Shown here piece by piece: positions 26,122 through 34,942 of a DNA stretch of 64,000 nucleotides. The first letter of the stretch is position 1. Every line of letters starts with the position of its first letter. A program made the position numbers and the translations under genes. Source of the DNA: Candidatus Kaistia colombiensis (GTDB lineage Bacteria; Pseudomonadota; Alphaproteobacteria; Rhizobiales; Kaistiaceae); assembly GCA_029203105.1 (NCBI GenBank), contig CP119318.1, forward strand, positions 758,501-822,500. Direction: 5' to 3'. Under the pieces are notes generated by a model. That model saw nothing but the letters and a program-made list of their open reading frames with translations. It had not been told where the DNA came from and did not search any database.

Positions 26122-26331
26122 GAGAATTTCCTGATAGGGCAAGCGGCCGGTCGGCCGGCGGCAGAGGGGTGACGGAGCCGGACTATACAGCCGGTCGTTC
26201 GCCGCGCAACCACCCTGGCCGCCGGTGGAACGGCGCTTTCGCCGCGGCATCGCGCCGGCGCGGCGGGCGCGGCCCGGACGGACGGTCGGGCGCCGCCGTG
26301 GCCATTGCCTTGCGACGGGCGGGCCCGCATC

Positions 26332-26437
26332 CTAGAGTCCTTCCGTGTTTCGTCGAAACACGGAAGGACTCTAGCTCTTTGTTTGATCACGTTTTCTTCA
26401 CGCGAACCGGTATCCACTTCGCTCGAAAACGCTCTAT
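26332..26437. repeat. RIME-like intergenic repeat with a 20-bp palindrome
   Basis: 26332-26374 is a perfect inverted repeat (20-base arms starting CTAGAGTCCTTCCGTG, 3-base centre). It is followed to about 26437 by a segment containing CGCGAACCGGTATCCACTTC and GCTCGAAAACGCTCT. This second part is typical of dispersed intergenic repeats of rhizobia (RIME-like). It fills most of the gap between the adenosine kinase and the membrane protein gene and could also act as a bidirectional terminator. Confidence 0.8.
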
Positions 26438-26468
26438 CTGCCAGCGTCGCTCCGGGGAGACTTCCACC

Positions 26469-27146
26469 ATGCTTTCGGCCGCCTGGCTTGCCCTGTCCGA
26501 TATCTGGACGCCGCCTTTCCGCGCCGTGCTGTGGAAGACGCTTGGGCTGACCCTCGTGTTCCTGATCGGCATCTGGTTCGGCCTGCAGGCGCTGGTGGTG
26601 CACTTCGCCGATTGGCCGAGCCAGCCCTGGATCAACACCTCGGTCGCCATTGTCACCGGCTTCGGGCTGATCGTCGGCCTCGGTTTCCTGATCGCGCCGG
26701 TCTCGGCGCTGATGGCGGGGCTGTTCTCCGACGACATCGCCTCGGTCGTCGAGATCACCCACTATCCGCAGGACCCGCCGGGGCAGGGGCTTTCCTTCGT
26801 CGACAGCGTCGTCTCGACGCTCGGCTTCACGGCGACGGTGATCCTGGTCAACATCGTCTGCCTGCTGCTTCTGCTGGTGCCGGGGGTCAACCTCGTCGCC
26901 TTCTTCCTCGGCAATGGCTATCTGCTCGGCCGGGAATTCTTCGAGGCGGCGGCGTCGCGCTTTCGCCCGGTCGAGGCGGCGCGGGCGCTGCGGCGCGACA
27001 ATGCGGTCACCGTGCTCCTCGCCGGCTTCGTCATCGCGGCCTTCCTGGCGATCCCGATCCTCAACCTTTTGACGCCGCTCTTCGCCACCGCCTTCATGAC
27101 GCATGTCCACAAGCGTGTGACGGGTTCCCGTCCGGTCGAAATCTAG
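26469..27146 (+). CDS. EI24/CysZ-like membrane protein
   Basis: A 225-residue inner-membrane protein starting MLSAAWLALSDIWTPPFRAVL at ATG 26469. It has about five hydrophobic segments (near 20-45, 55-85, 115-150, 155-165, 185-210). The conserved LGNGYLLGREFFEAAASR block marks the EI24 (etoposide-induced 2.4/CysZ) family. CysZ members import sulfate, but many alphaproteobacterial relatives have no known substrate. No cysteine-biosynthesis gene is adjacent. Confidence 0.75.
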   Translation: MLSAAWLALSDIWTPPFRAVLWKTLGLTLVFLIGIWFGLQALVVHFADWPSQPWINTSVAIVTGFGLIVGLGFLIAPVSALMAGLFSDDIASVVEITHYPQDPPGQGLSFVDSVVSTLGFTATVILVNIVCLLLLLVPGVNLVAFFLGNGYLLGREFFEAAASRFRPVEAARALRRDNAVTVLLAGFVIAAFLAIPILNLLTPLFATAFMTHVHKRVTGSRPVEI

Positions 27147-27193
27147 GCAAGATCGCCCCCGGGTTCACGGTTTCACGCCCACGGGGACATGAG

Positions 27194-27646
27194 ATGCTCG
27201 TCGATCTGCTGCTCGCCATCGCCCATTTCCTGCTCGTCTTCGCCATCGTCACCGTGCTGACGATGGAACTCATGCTGCTGAAGCCGGGTCTATCCGGCGC
27301 GGCGCTGGAAAAGCTCGGCCGGGTCGATGCGATCTATGGCGGCGCCGCGATGCTCCTGGTGCTCGCCGGCTTCGGCCGGGTCTTCCTCGGCCTCAAGGGT
27401 TCCGGCTTCTATGTCGGCAATCCGGTGTTCTGGGCGAAGATCATCGCCTTCGCGGCGCTCGGCCTGATCTCGATCCAGCCGACGATGCGCATCCTCGCCT
27501 GGCGCAAGACGGCCAAGGCCGATCCCGGCTTCCAGCCTTCGGCCGGCGAGATCGCCGGCGTGCGCCGGCTCGTGCATGCCGAAACCGCGATGCTGGTGCT
27601 GGTCGCCATCCTGGCGTCGATGATGGCGCGCGGCATTGGCATGTGA
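27194..27646 (+). CDS. DUF2214-family membrane protein
   Basis: A 150-residue protein with four hydrophobic helices (near 2-26, 45-65, 78-98, 128-148) separated by short charged loops. The pattern MLVDLLLAIAHFLLVFAIVT and RVDAIYGGAAMLLVLAGFGRV is that of the DUF2214 family of small integral membrane proteins of unknown function. It lies 47 bases after the EI24-like gene and is probably cotranscribed. Confidence 0.75.
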   Translation: MLVDLLLAIAHFLLVFAIVTVLTMELMLLKPGLSGAALEKLGRVDAIYGGAAMLLVLAGFGRVFLGLKGSGFYVGNPVFWAKIIAFAALGLISIQPTMRILAWRKTAKADPGFQPSAGEIAGVRRLVHAETAMLVLVAILASMMARGIGM

Positions 27647-27664
27647 GAGGGCTGACGCCCGACC

Positions 27665-28369
27665 TCACGCCAGCGTCTTGTCGGGAAACCGGCAGAGGTC
27701 GTTGATGATGCAGACGGCGCAGTCGGGCTTGCGCGCCTTGCAGACATAGCGGCCGTGCAGAATCAGCCAGTGATGCGCGTGCAGCATGTATTTCGCCGGG
27801 ATGATCCGGTTCAGTTCCTTCTCGACGATCTCGACCGTCTTGCCCGGCGCGAGGCCGGTACGGTTGCCGATGCGAAAGATATGCGTGTCGACGGCGATGG
27901 TCGGATGGCCGAAGGCGATGTTGAGCACGACATTCGCCGTCTTGCGGCCGACGCCCGGCAGCGTCTCGAGTGCGGCGCGGTCATCGGGAACCTCGCCGCC
28001 ATGCAGTTCGACCAGCCTCTTCGACAGGCCGATGACGTTCTTCGCCTTGGTGCGGAAGAGGCCGATCGTCTGGATGTAGTCGCGCACCCTGTCCTCGCCG
28101 AGCGCCAGCATCTTCTGCGGCGTGTCGGCGATGGCGAACAGCGCGCGCGTCGCCTTGTTGACGCCGGCATCGGTCGCCTGCGCCGACAGCACTACGGCGA
28201 CCAAGAGCGTGAAGACGTTGACGCTTTCGAGCTCGCCCTTCGGCGCCGGGTCACGCGCCTGGAAGCGGGCGAACACCTCCTCCACCTCGGCCTTGGTGAA
28301 GCGCTTCGGGGCGCGCGGGGCCTTGCGGCGCGGCGGCGCGGATGGCGGGAGAGGCTGTGCATTCGACAT
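27665..28369 (-). CDS. nth: Endonuclease III
   Basis: A 234-residue bifunctional DNA glycosylase/AP lyase that removes oxidised pyrimidines. It starts at ATG 28369 (MSNAQPLPPS). The HhH motif with the catalytic lysine is ETLPGVGRKTANVVLN, the catalytic Asp is in IAVDTHIFRI, and the [4Fe-4S] ligands are in CKARKPDCAVCIINDLC (the C-x6-C-x2-C-x5-C pattern). An extra basic N-terminal extension (about 25 residues, Pro/Arg-rich) is common in alphaproteobacteria. Divergent from the DUF2244 gene, 22 bases apart. Confidence 0.95.
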   Translation of the reverse strand: MSNAQPLPPSAPPRRKAPRAPKRFTKAEVEEVFARFQARDPAPKGELESVNVFTLLVAVVLSAQATDAGVNKATRALFAIADTPQKMLALGEDRVRDYIQTIGLFRTKAKNVIGLSKRLVELHGGEVPDDRAALETLPGVGRKTANVVLNIAFGHPTIAVDTHIFRIGNRTGLAPGKTVEIVEKELNRIIPAKYMLHAHHWLILHGRYVCKARKPDCAVCIINDLCRFPDKTLA

Positions 28370-28391
28370 ACATCCTCTATACTGACGAGCC

Positions 28392-28895
28392 ATGAGCGAC
28401 CGCAATGTCGACATGCCGCCGAAGACGCCCGAGCCCGTGTTGTTCCGGGCGACGCTGACGCCGTACCGATCGCTGCCACCGCGCGGCTTCGCGGCGCTGA
28501 TGATGGTCATCGTGCTGACCAGCTTCGGCTGTGGCCTGCTGTTCTGGTCGATGGGCGCTTGGCCGATCGCCGCCTTTTTCGGCCTCGACATCCTCGCCAT
28601 CCAGCTCGCCTTCCGCCTGAACTATCGCGCCGCGCGCGCCTGCGAGATCGTCGAGATGACGGAAGATCATCTGACGGTGCGCCGGATCGCGCCGAACGGC
28701 CGCGCGGAAGCCTTCGACTTCAATCCCTATTGGGCCCGGCTGGAGGTCGAGCGCGTGCCGGACTGGGGCATCATCCGCATGGCACTCGCCTCGCATGGCA
28801 AGCGGCTTGCCATCGGCAGTTTCCTCAATCCGGACGATCGCGAATCCTTTGCGACCGCGCTGTCGAAGGCGCTGGCCTCGGTTCGTCACGCCTGA
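28392..28895 (+). CDS. DUF2244 integral membrane protein
   Basis: A 167-residue protein with two adjacent transmembrane helices (about residues 33-75), then a cytoplasmic beta-rich part (VEMTEDHLTVRRIAPNGRAE, NPYWARLEVER). This matches the DUF2244 family found across alphaproteobacteria, often beside nth as here. The function is unknown. Confidence 0.85.
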   Translation: MSDRNVDMPPKTPEPVLFRATLTPYRSLPPRGFAALMMVIVLTSFGCGLLFWSMGAWPIAAFFGLDILAIQLAFRLNYRAARACEIVEMTEDHLTVRRIAPNGRAEAFDFNPYWARLEVERVPDWGIIRMALASHGKRLAIGSFLNPDDRESFATALSKALASVRHA

Positions 28896-28966
28896 CGCGA
28901 AGGGCTTGCGGGTTGGCGGGCCTCGGCGATAAATCGGGCTCCTTCCCAAGCCGCGCCGGAGCCGCC

Positions 28967-29848
28967 ATGACCGAAAAGCACCTCTTCATCTTCGGGCTCG
29001 GCTTTTCCGGCCAGGCGCTGGCGCGGCGCGTGAAGGGCGACTACGCCTCGATCGGCGGCACGGTCCGCACGGAGGCGAAGGCGGCGCGGCTGCGCGCGGC
29101 CGGCATCGACGCGCTCGTTTTCGACGGCGAGATCGCCAGCGACGCGGTGATCGCCGCGACCAGGCGGGCGACGCATATTGTCCAGTCGATCGCGCCCGGC
29201 TCGGCCGGCGATCCGGTCATCACCCTGATGCGCGGCGCGATCCTCGCGGCGGAAAACCTCGAATGGCTCGGCTATCTGTCGACGGTCGGCGTCTATGGCG
29301 ACCATGGCGGCGGCTGGGTCGACGAGGCGACCGAGCCGAAGCCGCTCTCCAGCCGCTCGGTCGAGCGGGTGCGGGCCGAGATGGAATGGCGGATCCTCGG
29401 CGAGGAGCGCGGCGTGCCGGTGGCGCTGTTCCGCCTCTCCGGCATCTATGGGCCGGGCCGCAACGCGCTGGTGCAGGTCGCCGAGGGCACGGCGCGCCGG
29501 CTGGTGAAGCCGGGCCAGGTGTTCAACCGCATCCATGTCGCCGACATCGCCACGGCGGTCGCCGCCGGTGCGGCGCAAAAAGCCGCCGGCGTCTTCAATG
29601 TCACCGATGACGAGCCCGGGCCGCCACAGGACGTGGTCGCCTTCGCCGCCGCGCTCGCCGGCCATGCGGCGCCGCCGGAGATCGATTTCGCCACCGCCGA
29701 GCTGTCGCCGATGGCGCGCTCCTTCTATGGCGAGAACAAGCGGGTGGCGAACAAGCGCCTCGCCGCCGATCTCGGCGTGACGCTTGCCTATCCGACCTAT
29801 CGCGAGGGCATCACGGCGCTCTGGAGCGACGGCAGCTGGAGGGGATGA
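28967..29848 (+). CDS. NAD(P)-dependent epimerase/dehydratase-like protein
   Basis: A 293-residue extended SDR-type protein. The N-terminal nucleotide loop is FIFGLGFSGQALARRV (GxGFSG, the YeeZ-like variant of GxxGxxG). YLSTVGVYGDHGG carries the usual Ser and Tyr region, though a YxxxK is not evident, and RLSGIYGPGRN follows. This fits the YeeZ/short nucleoside-diphosphate-sugar epimerase-like group. The substrate is unknown. Start ATG 28967 follows GGAGCCGCC. Confidence 0.75.
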   Translation: MTEKHLFIFGLGFSGQALARRVKGDYASIGGTVRTEAKAARLRAAGIDALVFDGEIASDAVIAATRRATHIVQSIAPGSAGDPVITLMRGAILAAENLEWLGYLSTVGVYGDHGGGWVDEATEPKPLSSRSVERVRAEMEWRILGEERGVPVALFRLSGIYGPGRNALVQVAEGTARRLVKPGQVFNRIHVADIATAVAAGAAQKAAGVFNVTDDEPGPPQDVVAFAAALAGHAAPPEIDFATAELSPMARSFYGENKRVANKRLAADLGVTLAYPTYREGITALWSDGSWRG

Positions 29849-30610
29849 TCAGCCCCCATAGCGTTCCGCCTTGATGCTGGCAAAGGGGAGGCCGGCGTCG
29901 AGCGCGAAGCTTGACGCCGCGCCGACAAACGGGTTCGAGCCGCAGATATAGGTCGTCTTCGGCGTCGTCGGCAGGCTTTGCAGCGCCGCGTCGACCAGCG
30001 CGCGGTCGATGCGGCCCTGGCGGATGCCTGCGACCGGCGTGGCTTCGCGGCTCAGCGTCGCGAGCAGGGTGAAGTTCGGATCCTCGGTGGCGCGGCGAAA
30101 CAGCTCGTCGCGCCAGATCAGGTCCTCGTGACGGCGGGCGGAATAGATCAGCGCCGCCGGGATTTCGGGTGCCGCGGCGGCGCGATAGCGCAGCATCGAC
30201 ATCAGCGGCACCAGTCCGGAACCGCCGGCCATCAGCAGCAGCGGTCCGCCATCCTCGGCGCGCCAGATGAAATGGCCGCCGATCGGGCCGCGCAGCTCGA
30301 TCGCGTCGCCGACTTCCACCACCTCATGGAAGAAGGGAGACACCTCGCCAGCGTCGATCAGGTCGATGGCGAGTTCGATCTCGCCACTTCCATCTGGCGC
30401 CGAGCCGATCGAATAGGAGCGTTCGGCCTGGTAGCCGTCCGGGGCGGTCAGCCTGATGTCGACATGCTGGCCGGCGGTGAAGCCATGCCAGTCCGCCGGC
30501 TTCAGCCGGAACAGTTTCACGCGAGGCGTTTCGGTGGTGATGGCGATGACGGTCGCCATTTGCCAGGCGAGCCGTTCCGGCTGTGGCGCGATGTCGGGGA
30601 TGCGGTCCAA
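29849..30610 (-). CDS. FAD/NAD(P)-binding ferredoxin reductase-like protein
   Basis: A 253-residue flavoprotein of the ferredoxin-NADP reductase family. FAD is bound through ERSYSIGSAP (RxYS motif, near residue 65), NAD(P) through LMAGGSGLVPLMSMLRY, and the C-terminal half includes TYICGSNPFV. The start at TTG 30610 keeps a conserved-looking leader (DIAPQPERLAWQ); an ATG at 30559 is the alternative. It has no [2Fe-2S] domain. It follows the molybdopterin gene by 9 bases, so it probably supplies electrons to that enzyme (inference). Confidence 0.85.
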   Translation of the reverse strand: MDRIPDIAPQPERLAWQMATVIAITTETPRVKLFRLKPADWHGFTAGQHVDIRLTAPDGYQAERSYSIGSAPDGSGEIELAIDLIDAGEVSPFFHEVVEVGDAIELRGPIGGHFIWRAEDGGPLLLMAGGSGLVPLMSMLRYRAAAAPEIPAALIYSARRHEDLIWRDELFRRATEDPNFTLLATLSREATPVAGIRQGRIDRALVDAALQSLPTTPKTTYICGSNPFVGAASSFALDAGLPFASIKAERYGG

Positions 30611-30619
30611 GGCGGGGTA

Positions 30620-31225
30620 TCAATCTCCGGCAAAGCGCTGCTCGCGCCACGGGTCGCCGCGCATGTGATAGCCGCGCAGCTCCCAGAATCCAGCCTCGTC
30701 GCGGCGGGTGAATTGCAGGCCGTTCACCCATTTCGCCGATTTCCAGAAATAGAGATGCGGCACCAGCAGCCGCGCCGGGCCGCCATGGTCGGGGAGGATC
30801 GGCTGGCCGTCGAAATGGGTCGCCACCATCGCCTTGCCGTTGATCAGGTCGTCGGTCGGCACATTGGTGGAATAGCCGTCATAGGAATGCGCCAGCGTGA
30901 ACTCGCTCGGCGCCGCGATGCCGGCTTCCGCCAGCAGATCGTCGATCATGACGCCCGACCAGGCGGTATCGAATTTCGACCATTTCGTCACACAATGAAT
31001 GTCGCGCGTCAGCTTCGATTGCGGCAGCTGGTTGAACGCTTCCCAGTTCCAACTCATCACCGGGCGGACGCCGTCCTTGAGGGTGAAGCGCCAGTCGGCG
31101 AGCGCGACACGCGGCGTTGGCCCGGCCGAGAGGACGGGAAAATCGTCGGTCCGATATTGTCCGGGCGGCAACCGCTCGCCGACGTCGTCGGTGGGACGTT
31201 TGCCGAAGAAGCCGCGTGTCGCCAT
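30620..31225 (-). CDS. Sulfite oxidase-like molybdopterin oxidoreductase
   Basis: A 201-residue protein of the oxidoreductase molybdopterin-binding family (MsrP/YedY-like core without a Tat signal). It starts at ATG 31225 (MATRGFFGKRP). Signatures are IHCVTKWSKFDTAWSGV, where the cysteine ligates molybdenum; AHSYDGYSTNVP; GPARLLVPHLYFWKSAKWV. The role is reduction or oxidation of an S- or N-oxide type substrate in the cytoplasm. Paired with the downstream flavin reductase in a two-gene operon. Confidence 0.88.
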   Translation of the reverse strand: MATRGFFGKRPTDDVGERLPPGQYRTDDFPVLSAGPTPRVALADWRFTLKDGVRPVMSWNWEAFNQLPQSKLTRDIHCVTKWSKFDTAWSGVMIDDLLAEAGIAAPSEFTLAHSYDGYSTNVPTDDLINGKAMVATHFDGQPILPDHGGPARLLVPHLYFWKSAKWVNGLQFTRRDEAGFWELRGYHMRGDPWREQRFAGD

Positions 31226-31281
31226 GCCTCGCTCCGATTCTGCTTCGGGGAGCCGGATGGCCCGGTCCCGCCGCCTGCCGC

Positions 31282-32046
31282 TCAGGCGATCGCCTCGACC
31301 GCGGCGATCAGCTTCTTCAAATCCTCCGGCCGCGACAGCCGATGGCCGGCATCCTTGATCACTGTCAGGACCACATCGTCCTGGGCGAGCTGCGCGACAA
31401 GGTCGATCGCCACCTGCCATGGCACTTCGTCGTCGAGGACGCCCTGCAGGATGTGGACCGGCGCGCCGAGCGCAACCGGCCTGTGGCCGAGAAGATGGGC
31501 CTCGCCATCGTCGATCAGCTTTCTGGTGATCAGATAGGGCTGGTCCGAATAGGCGCTCGGCTGCCTGAGCGCGCCGGTCGTCTCCATCTCGGTCCGCTCG
31601 GCCGGCGTCATGCGGGCGAGGATCAGGTCGCGCGTCATGTCGACGGCCGGCGCCAGCAGCACCAGGCCGGCGACGCGGCCCGGCGCCTTCGTCGTCATCT
31701 CGAGCGCCAGCAGCAGCGCGATCCAGCCGCCCATCGACGAGCCGACGAGGATCTGCGGGCCCTGCGTCCGGTCGAGCACGGCGCGCGCCTCTTCCAGCCA
31801 GCGGGTGATGGTGCCGTCGGCGAAGTCGCCGCCGGATTGGCCGTGGCCGGAATAGTCGAAGCGGGTCAGCGCCCGGCCGCTCGCCGCCGCCCATTGGTCG
31901 AGCGCCTCGGCCTTGGAGCCCATCATGTCGGACATGAAGCCGCCGAGGAACAGCACGCCCGGGCCGGCGCCTGGGCGGGCGAGGACGGCGATGTCGCGGG
32001 CCGCGGCATCGGTGCCGACGAGGAGGGTTCTGTGTTCTGACTGCAT
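31282..32046 (-). CDS. Alpha/beta hydrolase
   Basis: A 254-residue serine hydrolase from ATG 32046 (a GTG at 32061 would add five residues). Oxyanion region LFLGGFMSDMMGS, strand FDYSGHGQSGG, nucleophile elbow LVGSSMGGWIALLLA, acid in ILQGVLDDEVPW, and histidine in IKDAGHRLSRPED. No signal peptide. The family covers palmitoyl-thioesterase-like and esterase activities; the substrate is unknown. Confidence 0.85.
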   Translation of the reverse strand: MQSEHRTLLVGTDAAARDIAVLARPGAGPGVLFLGGFMSDMMGSKAEALDQWAAASGRALTRFDYSGHGQSGGDFADGTITRWLEEARAVLDRTQGPQILVGSSMGGWIALLLALEMTTKAPGRVAGLVLLAPAVDMTRDLILARMTPAERTEMETTGALRQPSAYSDQPYLITRKLIDDGEAHLLGHRPVALGAPVHILQGVLDDEVPWQVAIDLVAQLAQDDVVLTVIKDAGHRLSRPEDLKKLIAAVEAIA

Positions 32047-32265
32047 CAATTTCTCATCCACGACTCGAAATAAGCGCCGCGTCGCGCCCGGCTGGGGCGG
32101 AATGGCGGCTTTTGGTTGACTTTGCCGGCAGCTTGGCAGAGGTTTGCCCGGCTGACCGGGATCCTTGACCCGCGCGTCCGCTGTTTGTCTCGCCTTGAAT
32201 CCGGGGCCTAGTCAAAAAAGTGGACCGTACCCATTTAGTCAATCCGGCCAGATTCATTAACGTTA

Positions 32266-32283
32266 GAGGAGAGTGCCCCCATT
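32266..32283 (+). promoter_or_regulatory. RBS and AUU start of infC
   Basis: AGAGGAG sits about 10 bases before ATT 32281, the only start that gives a full-length IF-3 in this frame. In Escherichia coli the AUU start of infC lets IF-3 repress its own translation by proofreading the start codon. The same device is evident here. Confidence 0.85.
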
Positions 32284-32820
32284 CGCCGTCCGTTCAAAGC
32301 GCAGGAACCCACTAAGGATGGGCCGCGTATTAACCGCGAAATTCGTGGTGTCCGTGAAGTTCAGTTGATCGGTGAAGACGGCCAGAATGTTGGCGTCACC
32401 CCGATTCAGGACGCACTGGCCGCTGCCCAGGAAGCCGGCCTCGATCTCGTCGAGATCTCGCCGAACTCCGAGCCCCCGGTCTGCAAGATCCTCGATTTCG
32501 GCCGCTTCAAGTACCAGACCCAGAAGAAGGCCAACGAGGCTCGCAAGAACCAGAAGGTCGTCGAGGTCAAAGAGATCAAGATGCGCCCCGCGATCGATGA
32601 GCACGATTACGAGGTCAAGATGAAGGCGATCAAGCGCTTCTTCGAAGAGGGCGACAAGGTCAAGCTGACGCTCCGCTTCCGCGGCCGCGAAATGGCCCAC
32701 CAGCATCTCGGCATGAAGCTGCTCGAGCGCGTGCGCGACGAGACGGCCGAGATCTCCAAGGTCGAGGCGGAACCGAAGCTCGAAGGCCGCCAGATGATCA
32801 TGGTGCTGGCTCCGCGCTAA
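32281..32820 (+). CDS. infC: Translation initiation factor IF-3
   Basis: A 179-residue factor that binds the 30S subunit and checks start-codon pairing. It begins at ATT with IRRPFKAQEPTKDGPRINRE (Met expected in the protein). The N domain has INREIRGVREVQLIGEDGQN, the linker is lysine-rich (KYQTQKKANEARKNQK), and the C domain has EIKMRPAIDEHDYEVK and VKLTLRFRGREMAH. Length is normal. First gene of the infC-rpmI-rplT-pheS-pheT order. Confidence 0.96.
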   Translation: MRRPFKAQEPTKDGPRINREIRGVREVQLIGEDGQNVGVTPIQDALAAAQEAGLDLVEISPNSEPPVCKILDFGRFKYQTQKKANEARKNQKVVEVKEIKMRPAIDEHDYEVKMKAIKRFFEEGDKVKLTLRFRGREMAHQHLGMKLLERVRDETAEISKVEAEPKLEGRQMIMVLAPR

Positions 32821-33079
32821 GCGGCCGCCGGCCAGGCGATCGACGTTGCAAGTTGGCGGACCGGAATCATCGGCCCGCCCTTGCCACCTTCGTTGTCTCC
32901 CGCTATAGATCCGCCGTTTCCGAGCCGCCCGGCGCGAGGAACGTCAATTCGTTGGCGATTTTCTCAGGGCATGCCGCGTCGGCTCACGAATGCTTCCATG
33001 CCGAAGCGACCCCTGGAACGCCCGTCGCGAGACGGGTGCTGTGGTTCTCATCTCGGCAGCATGATTAAGGATGAGCAAA

Positions 33080-33274
33080 ATGCCCAAGTTGAAGACCAAG
33101 AGCGGCGCGAAGAAGCGTTTCAAGCTCACCGGTACCGGACGCGTCAAGGCAGGCCAGGCAGGCAAGCGCCATGGCATGATCAAGCGCACCGCCAAGTTTG
33201 TCCGTAATGCACGCGGCACCACCGTGCTTTCGGATGCGGATGCCAAGATCGTCAAGCAGTTCCTGAACGGCTGA
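33080..33274 (+). CDS. rpmI: 50S ribosomal protein L35
   Basis: A 64-residue basic protein with the family signature MPKLKTKSGAKKRFKLTGTG and KRTAKFVRNARG. ATG 33080 gives the canonical MPK start; an ATG three codons earlier is in frame. It is 28 bases from rplT and cotranscribed with it. A gap of 259 bases after infC may carry a separate promoter or leader. Confidence 0.97.
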   Translation: MPKLKTKSGAKKRFKLTGTGRVKAGQAGKRHGMIKRTAKFVRNARGTTVLSDADAKIVKQFLNG

Positions 33275-33302
33275 ACCGTCCCCTTTACCTGGAGTTTGAA
33301 CC

Positions 33303-33677
33303 ATGTCGCGAGTTAAGCGGGGCGTAACCTCCCACGCCAAGCACAAGAAGGTCCTGAAGCGCGCCAAGGGCTTCTACGGCCGTCGCAAGAATACGATCCG
33401 GACAGCCAAGGCAGCGGTCGACAAGGCCGCCCAGTACGCCTTCCGTGATCGCAAGGCCAAGAAGCGCAATTTCCGCGCTCTCTGGATCCAGCGCATCAAC
33501 GCGGCCGTCCGCGAAGTTGCCGAGGGCCTGACCTACAGCCGGTTTATCGATGGCCTCGCAAAGGCTGGTATCGAAGTCGACCGCAAGGTGCTGGCCGAAC
33601 TGGCAATCAGCCAGCCGGCAGCCTTCAAGGCGCTGGTCGATCAGGCTCAGGGCGCGCTGCAGCAGCAGGCCGCCTGA
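33303..33677 (+). CDS. rplT: 50S ribosomal protein L20
   Basis: A 124-residue protein that binds 23S rRNA early in 50S assembly. Typical sequence: MSRVKRGVTSHAKHKKVLK, AKGFYGRRKNTIR, NFRALWIQRINAA, LTYSRFIDGLAKAG. Length is normal. In several bacteria L20 represses the infC-rpmI-rplT operon. Followed by a strong hairpin (33682) and then pheS. Confidence 0.97.
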   Translation: MSRVKRGVTSHAKHKKVLKRAKGFYGRRKNTIRTAKAAVDKAAQYAFRDRKAKKRNFRALWIQRINAAVREVAEGLTYSRFIDGLAKAGIEVDRKVLAELAISQPAAFKALVDQAQGALQQQAA

Positions 33678-33681
33678 GTTG

Positions 33682-33707
33682 GGCAGGCCGCCTTCGGGCG
33701 GCCTGCC
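33682..33707 (+). terminator. GC-rich hairpin between rplT and pheS
   Basis: GGCAGGCCGCC (33682-33692), TTCG loop, GGCGGCCTGCC (33697-33707): a perfect 11-bp stem 5 bases after the rplT stop. No T-run follows, so it may attenuate or protect mRNA rather than fully stop transcription before pheS. Confidence 0.55.
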
Positions 33708-33848
33708 TCCGGACTTTCCGGGGCCGGAACGCAATCGCGCCGCCGTCGCTTTCAAGCGGCTGCGGCGTTTGGCGTGATCCGGCGAGCATTCCTCTTCGGA
33801 TCGAACTGACGATGATCCGGCGCTCAACTGGCGCCCATGAGGAATGAT

Positions 33849-34932
33849 ATGTCCGATCTCGAACTTCTCGAACGCGACATCCGCGCGGCCATTGACGGCG
33901 CTTCCGACGAAGCCGCCATCGAGACGGTCCGCGTCGCCGCCCTTGGCAAGAAGGGCTCCGTTTCCGAACTGCTGAAGGGCCTCGGCGCGATGACGCCGGA
34001 CGAGCGCAAGGTCATGGGACCGGCGCTGAACGGCCTTCGCGACCGCATTTCCGAGGCACTGACCGCACGCCGCGCGACGCTGAAGGAAGCCGGCCTCGCC
34101 GCGCGCCTCGCCGCCGAAGCCGTCGACGTCACGCTGCCGCTGCGCTCGAGCCCGATCGAGCAGGGCCGCATCCATCCGATCTCCCAGGTGATCGACGAGA
34201 TCACGGCGATCTTCGGCGATCTCGGCTTCGCCATCGCCGAGGGGCCGGATGTCGAGACCGACCACTATAATTTCACCGCGCTGAACTTTCCCGTCGGCCA
34301 TCCGGCGCGCGAGATGCACGACACCTTCTTCTTCAATCCGGACGAGAACGGCGAGCGCCTGCTGCTGCGCACCCACACCTCGCCGGTGCAGATGCGCACC
34401 ATGGAGCGTGCAGAAGCCGCCGATCCGCATCATCGCGCCCGGCCGCACCTATCGCAACGACAGCGACCAGACCCATACGCCGATGTTCCATCAGGTCGAA
34501 GGCCTGGTGATCGACACGTCGAGCCATATCGGCCATCTGAAGTGGCTGCTGGAAGAGTTCTGCCGCGCCTTTTTCGAGGTCGAGAAGGTCGAGATGCGCA
34601 TGCGCCCGTCCTTCTTCCCCTTCACCGAGCCGTCGATGGAAGTCGATATCCGCTGCAAGCGGGTCGGCAATGAAGTGCGCTTCGGCGAGGGCGACGACTG
34701 GCTCGAGATTCTCGGCTGCGGCATGGTGCATCCCAATGTCATCCGCTTCGCCGGCCTCGATCCCGACGTCTATCAGGGCTTCGCCTTCGGCATGGGCATC
34801 GACCGCATCGCCATGCTGAAATACGGCATGCCGGACCTGCGCGCCTTCTTCGACGCCGATCAGCGCTGGCTGAATCATTACGGCTTCCGTCCGCTGGACC
34901 TGCCGACGCTCGTCGGCGGCCTGAGCTCGTAA
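33849..34932 (+). CDS. pheS: Phenylalanyl-tRNA synthetase alpha subunit (frameshift in sequence)
   Basis: Class II synthetase catalytic subunit. The first frame starts MSDLELLERD and carries the N-terminal coiled coil, SPIEQGRIHPISQVIDEI (motif 1 region) and LRTHTSPVQMRTMER. From about 34409 the correct sequence continues in the next frame (QKPPIRIIAPGRTYRND, motif 2), through EPSMEVDIRCK to GFAFGMGIDRIAMLKYG (motif 3). One extra T at 34409 in GAGCGTGCAGAAG explains the shift exactly. As pheS is essential and everything else is intact, a sequencing error is likeliest. Confidence 0.93.
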
Positions 34933-34942
34933 GGAAAGACCC

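Noticed and set aside
26118..27110. A 330-codon minus frame opposite the EI24-like gene
   Set aside because: Arg/Asp/Glu-rich shadow translation without family features; the plus strand encodes a convincing membrane protein.
27755..28960. Extension of the YeeZ-like gene far upstream
   Set aside because: The extension overlaps nth and DUF2244 in another frame; the protein fold begins at 28967.
30620..31894. A longer version of the molybdopterin oxidoreductase extending into the alpha/beta hydrolase
   Set aside because: The extension is an antiframe of the hydrolase gene; the family start MATRGFFGK at 31225 has a normal position.
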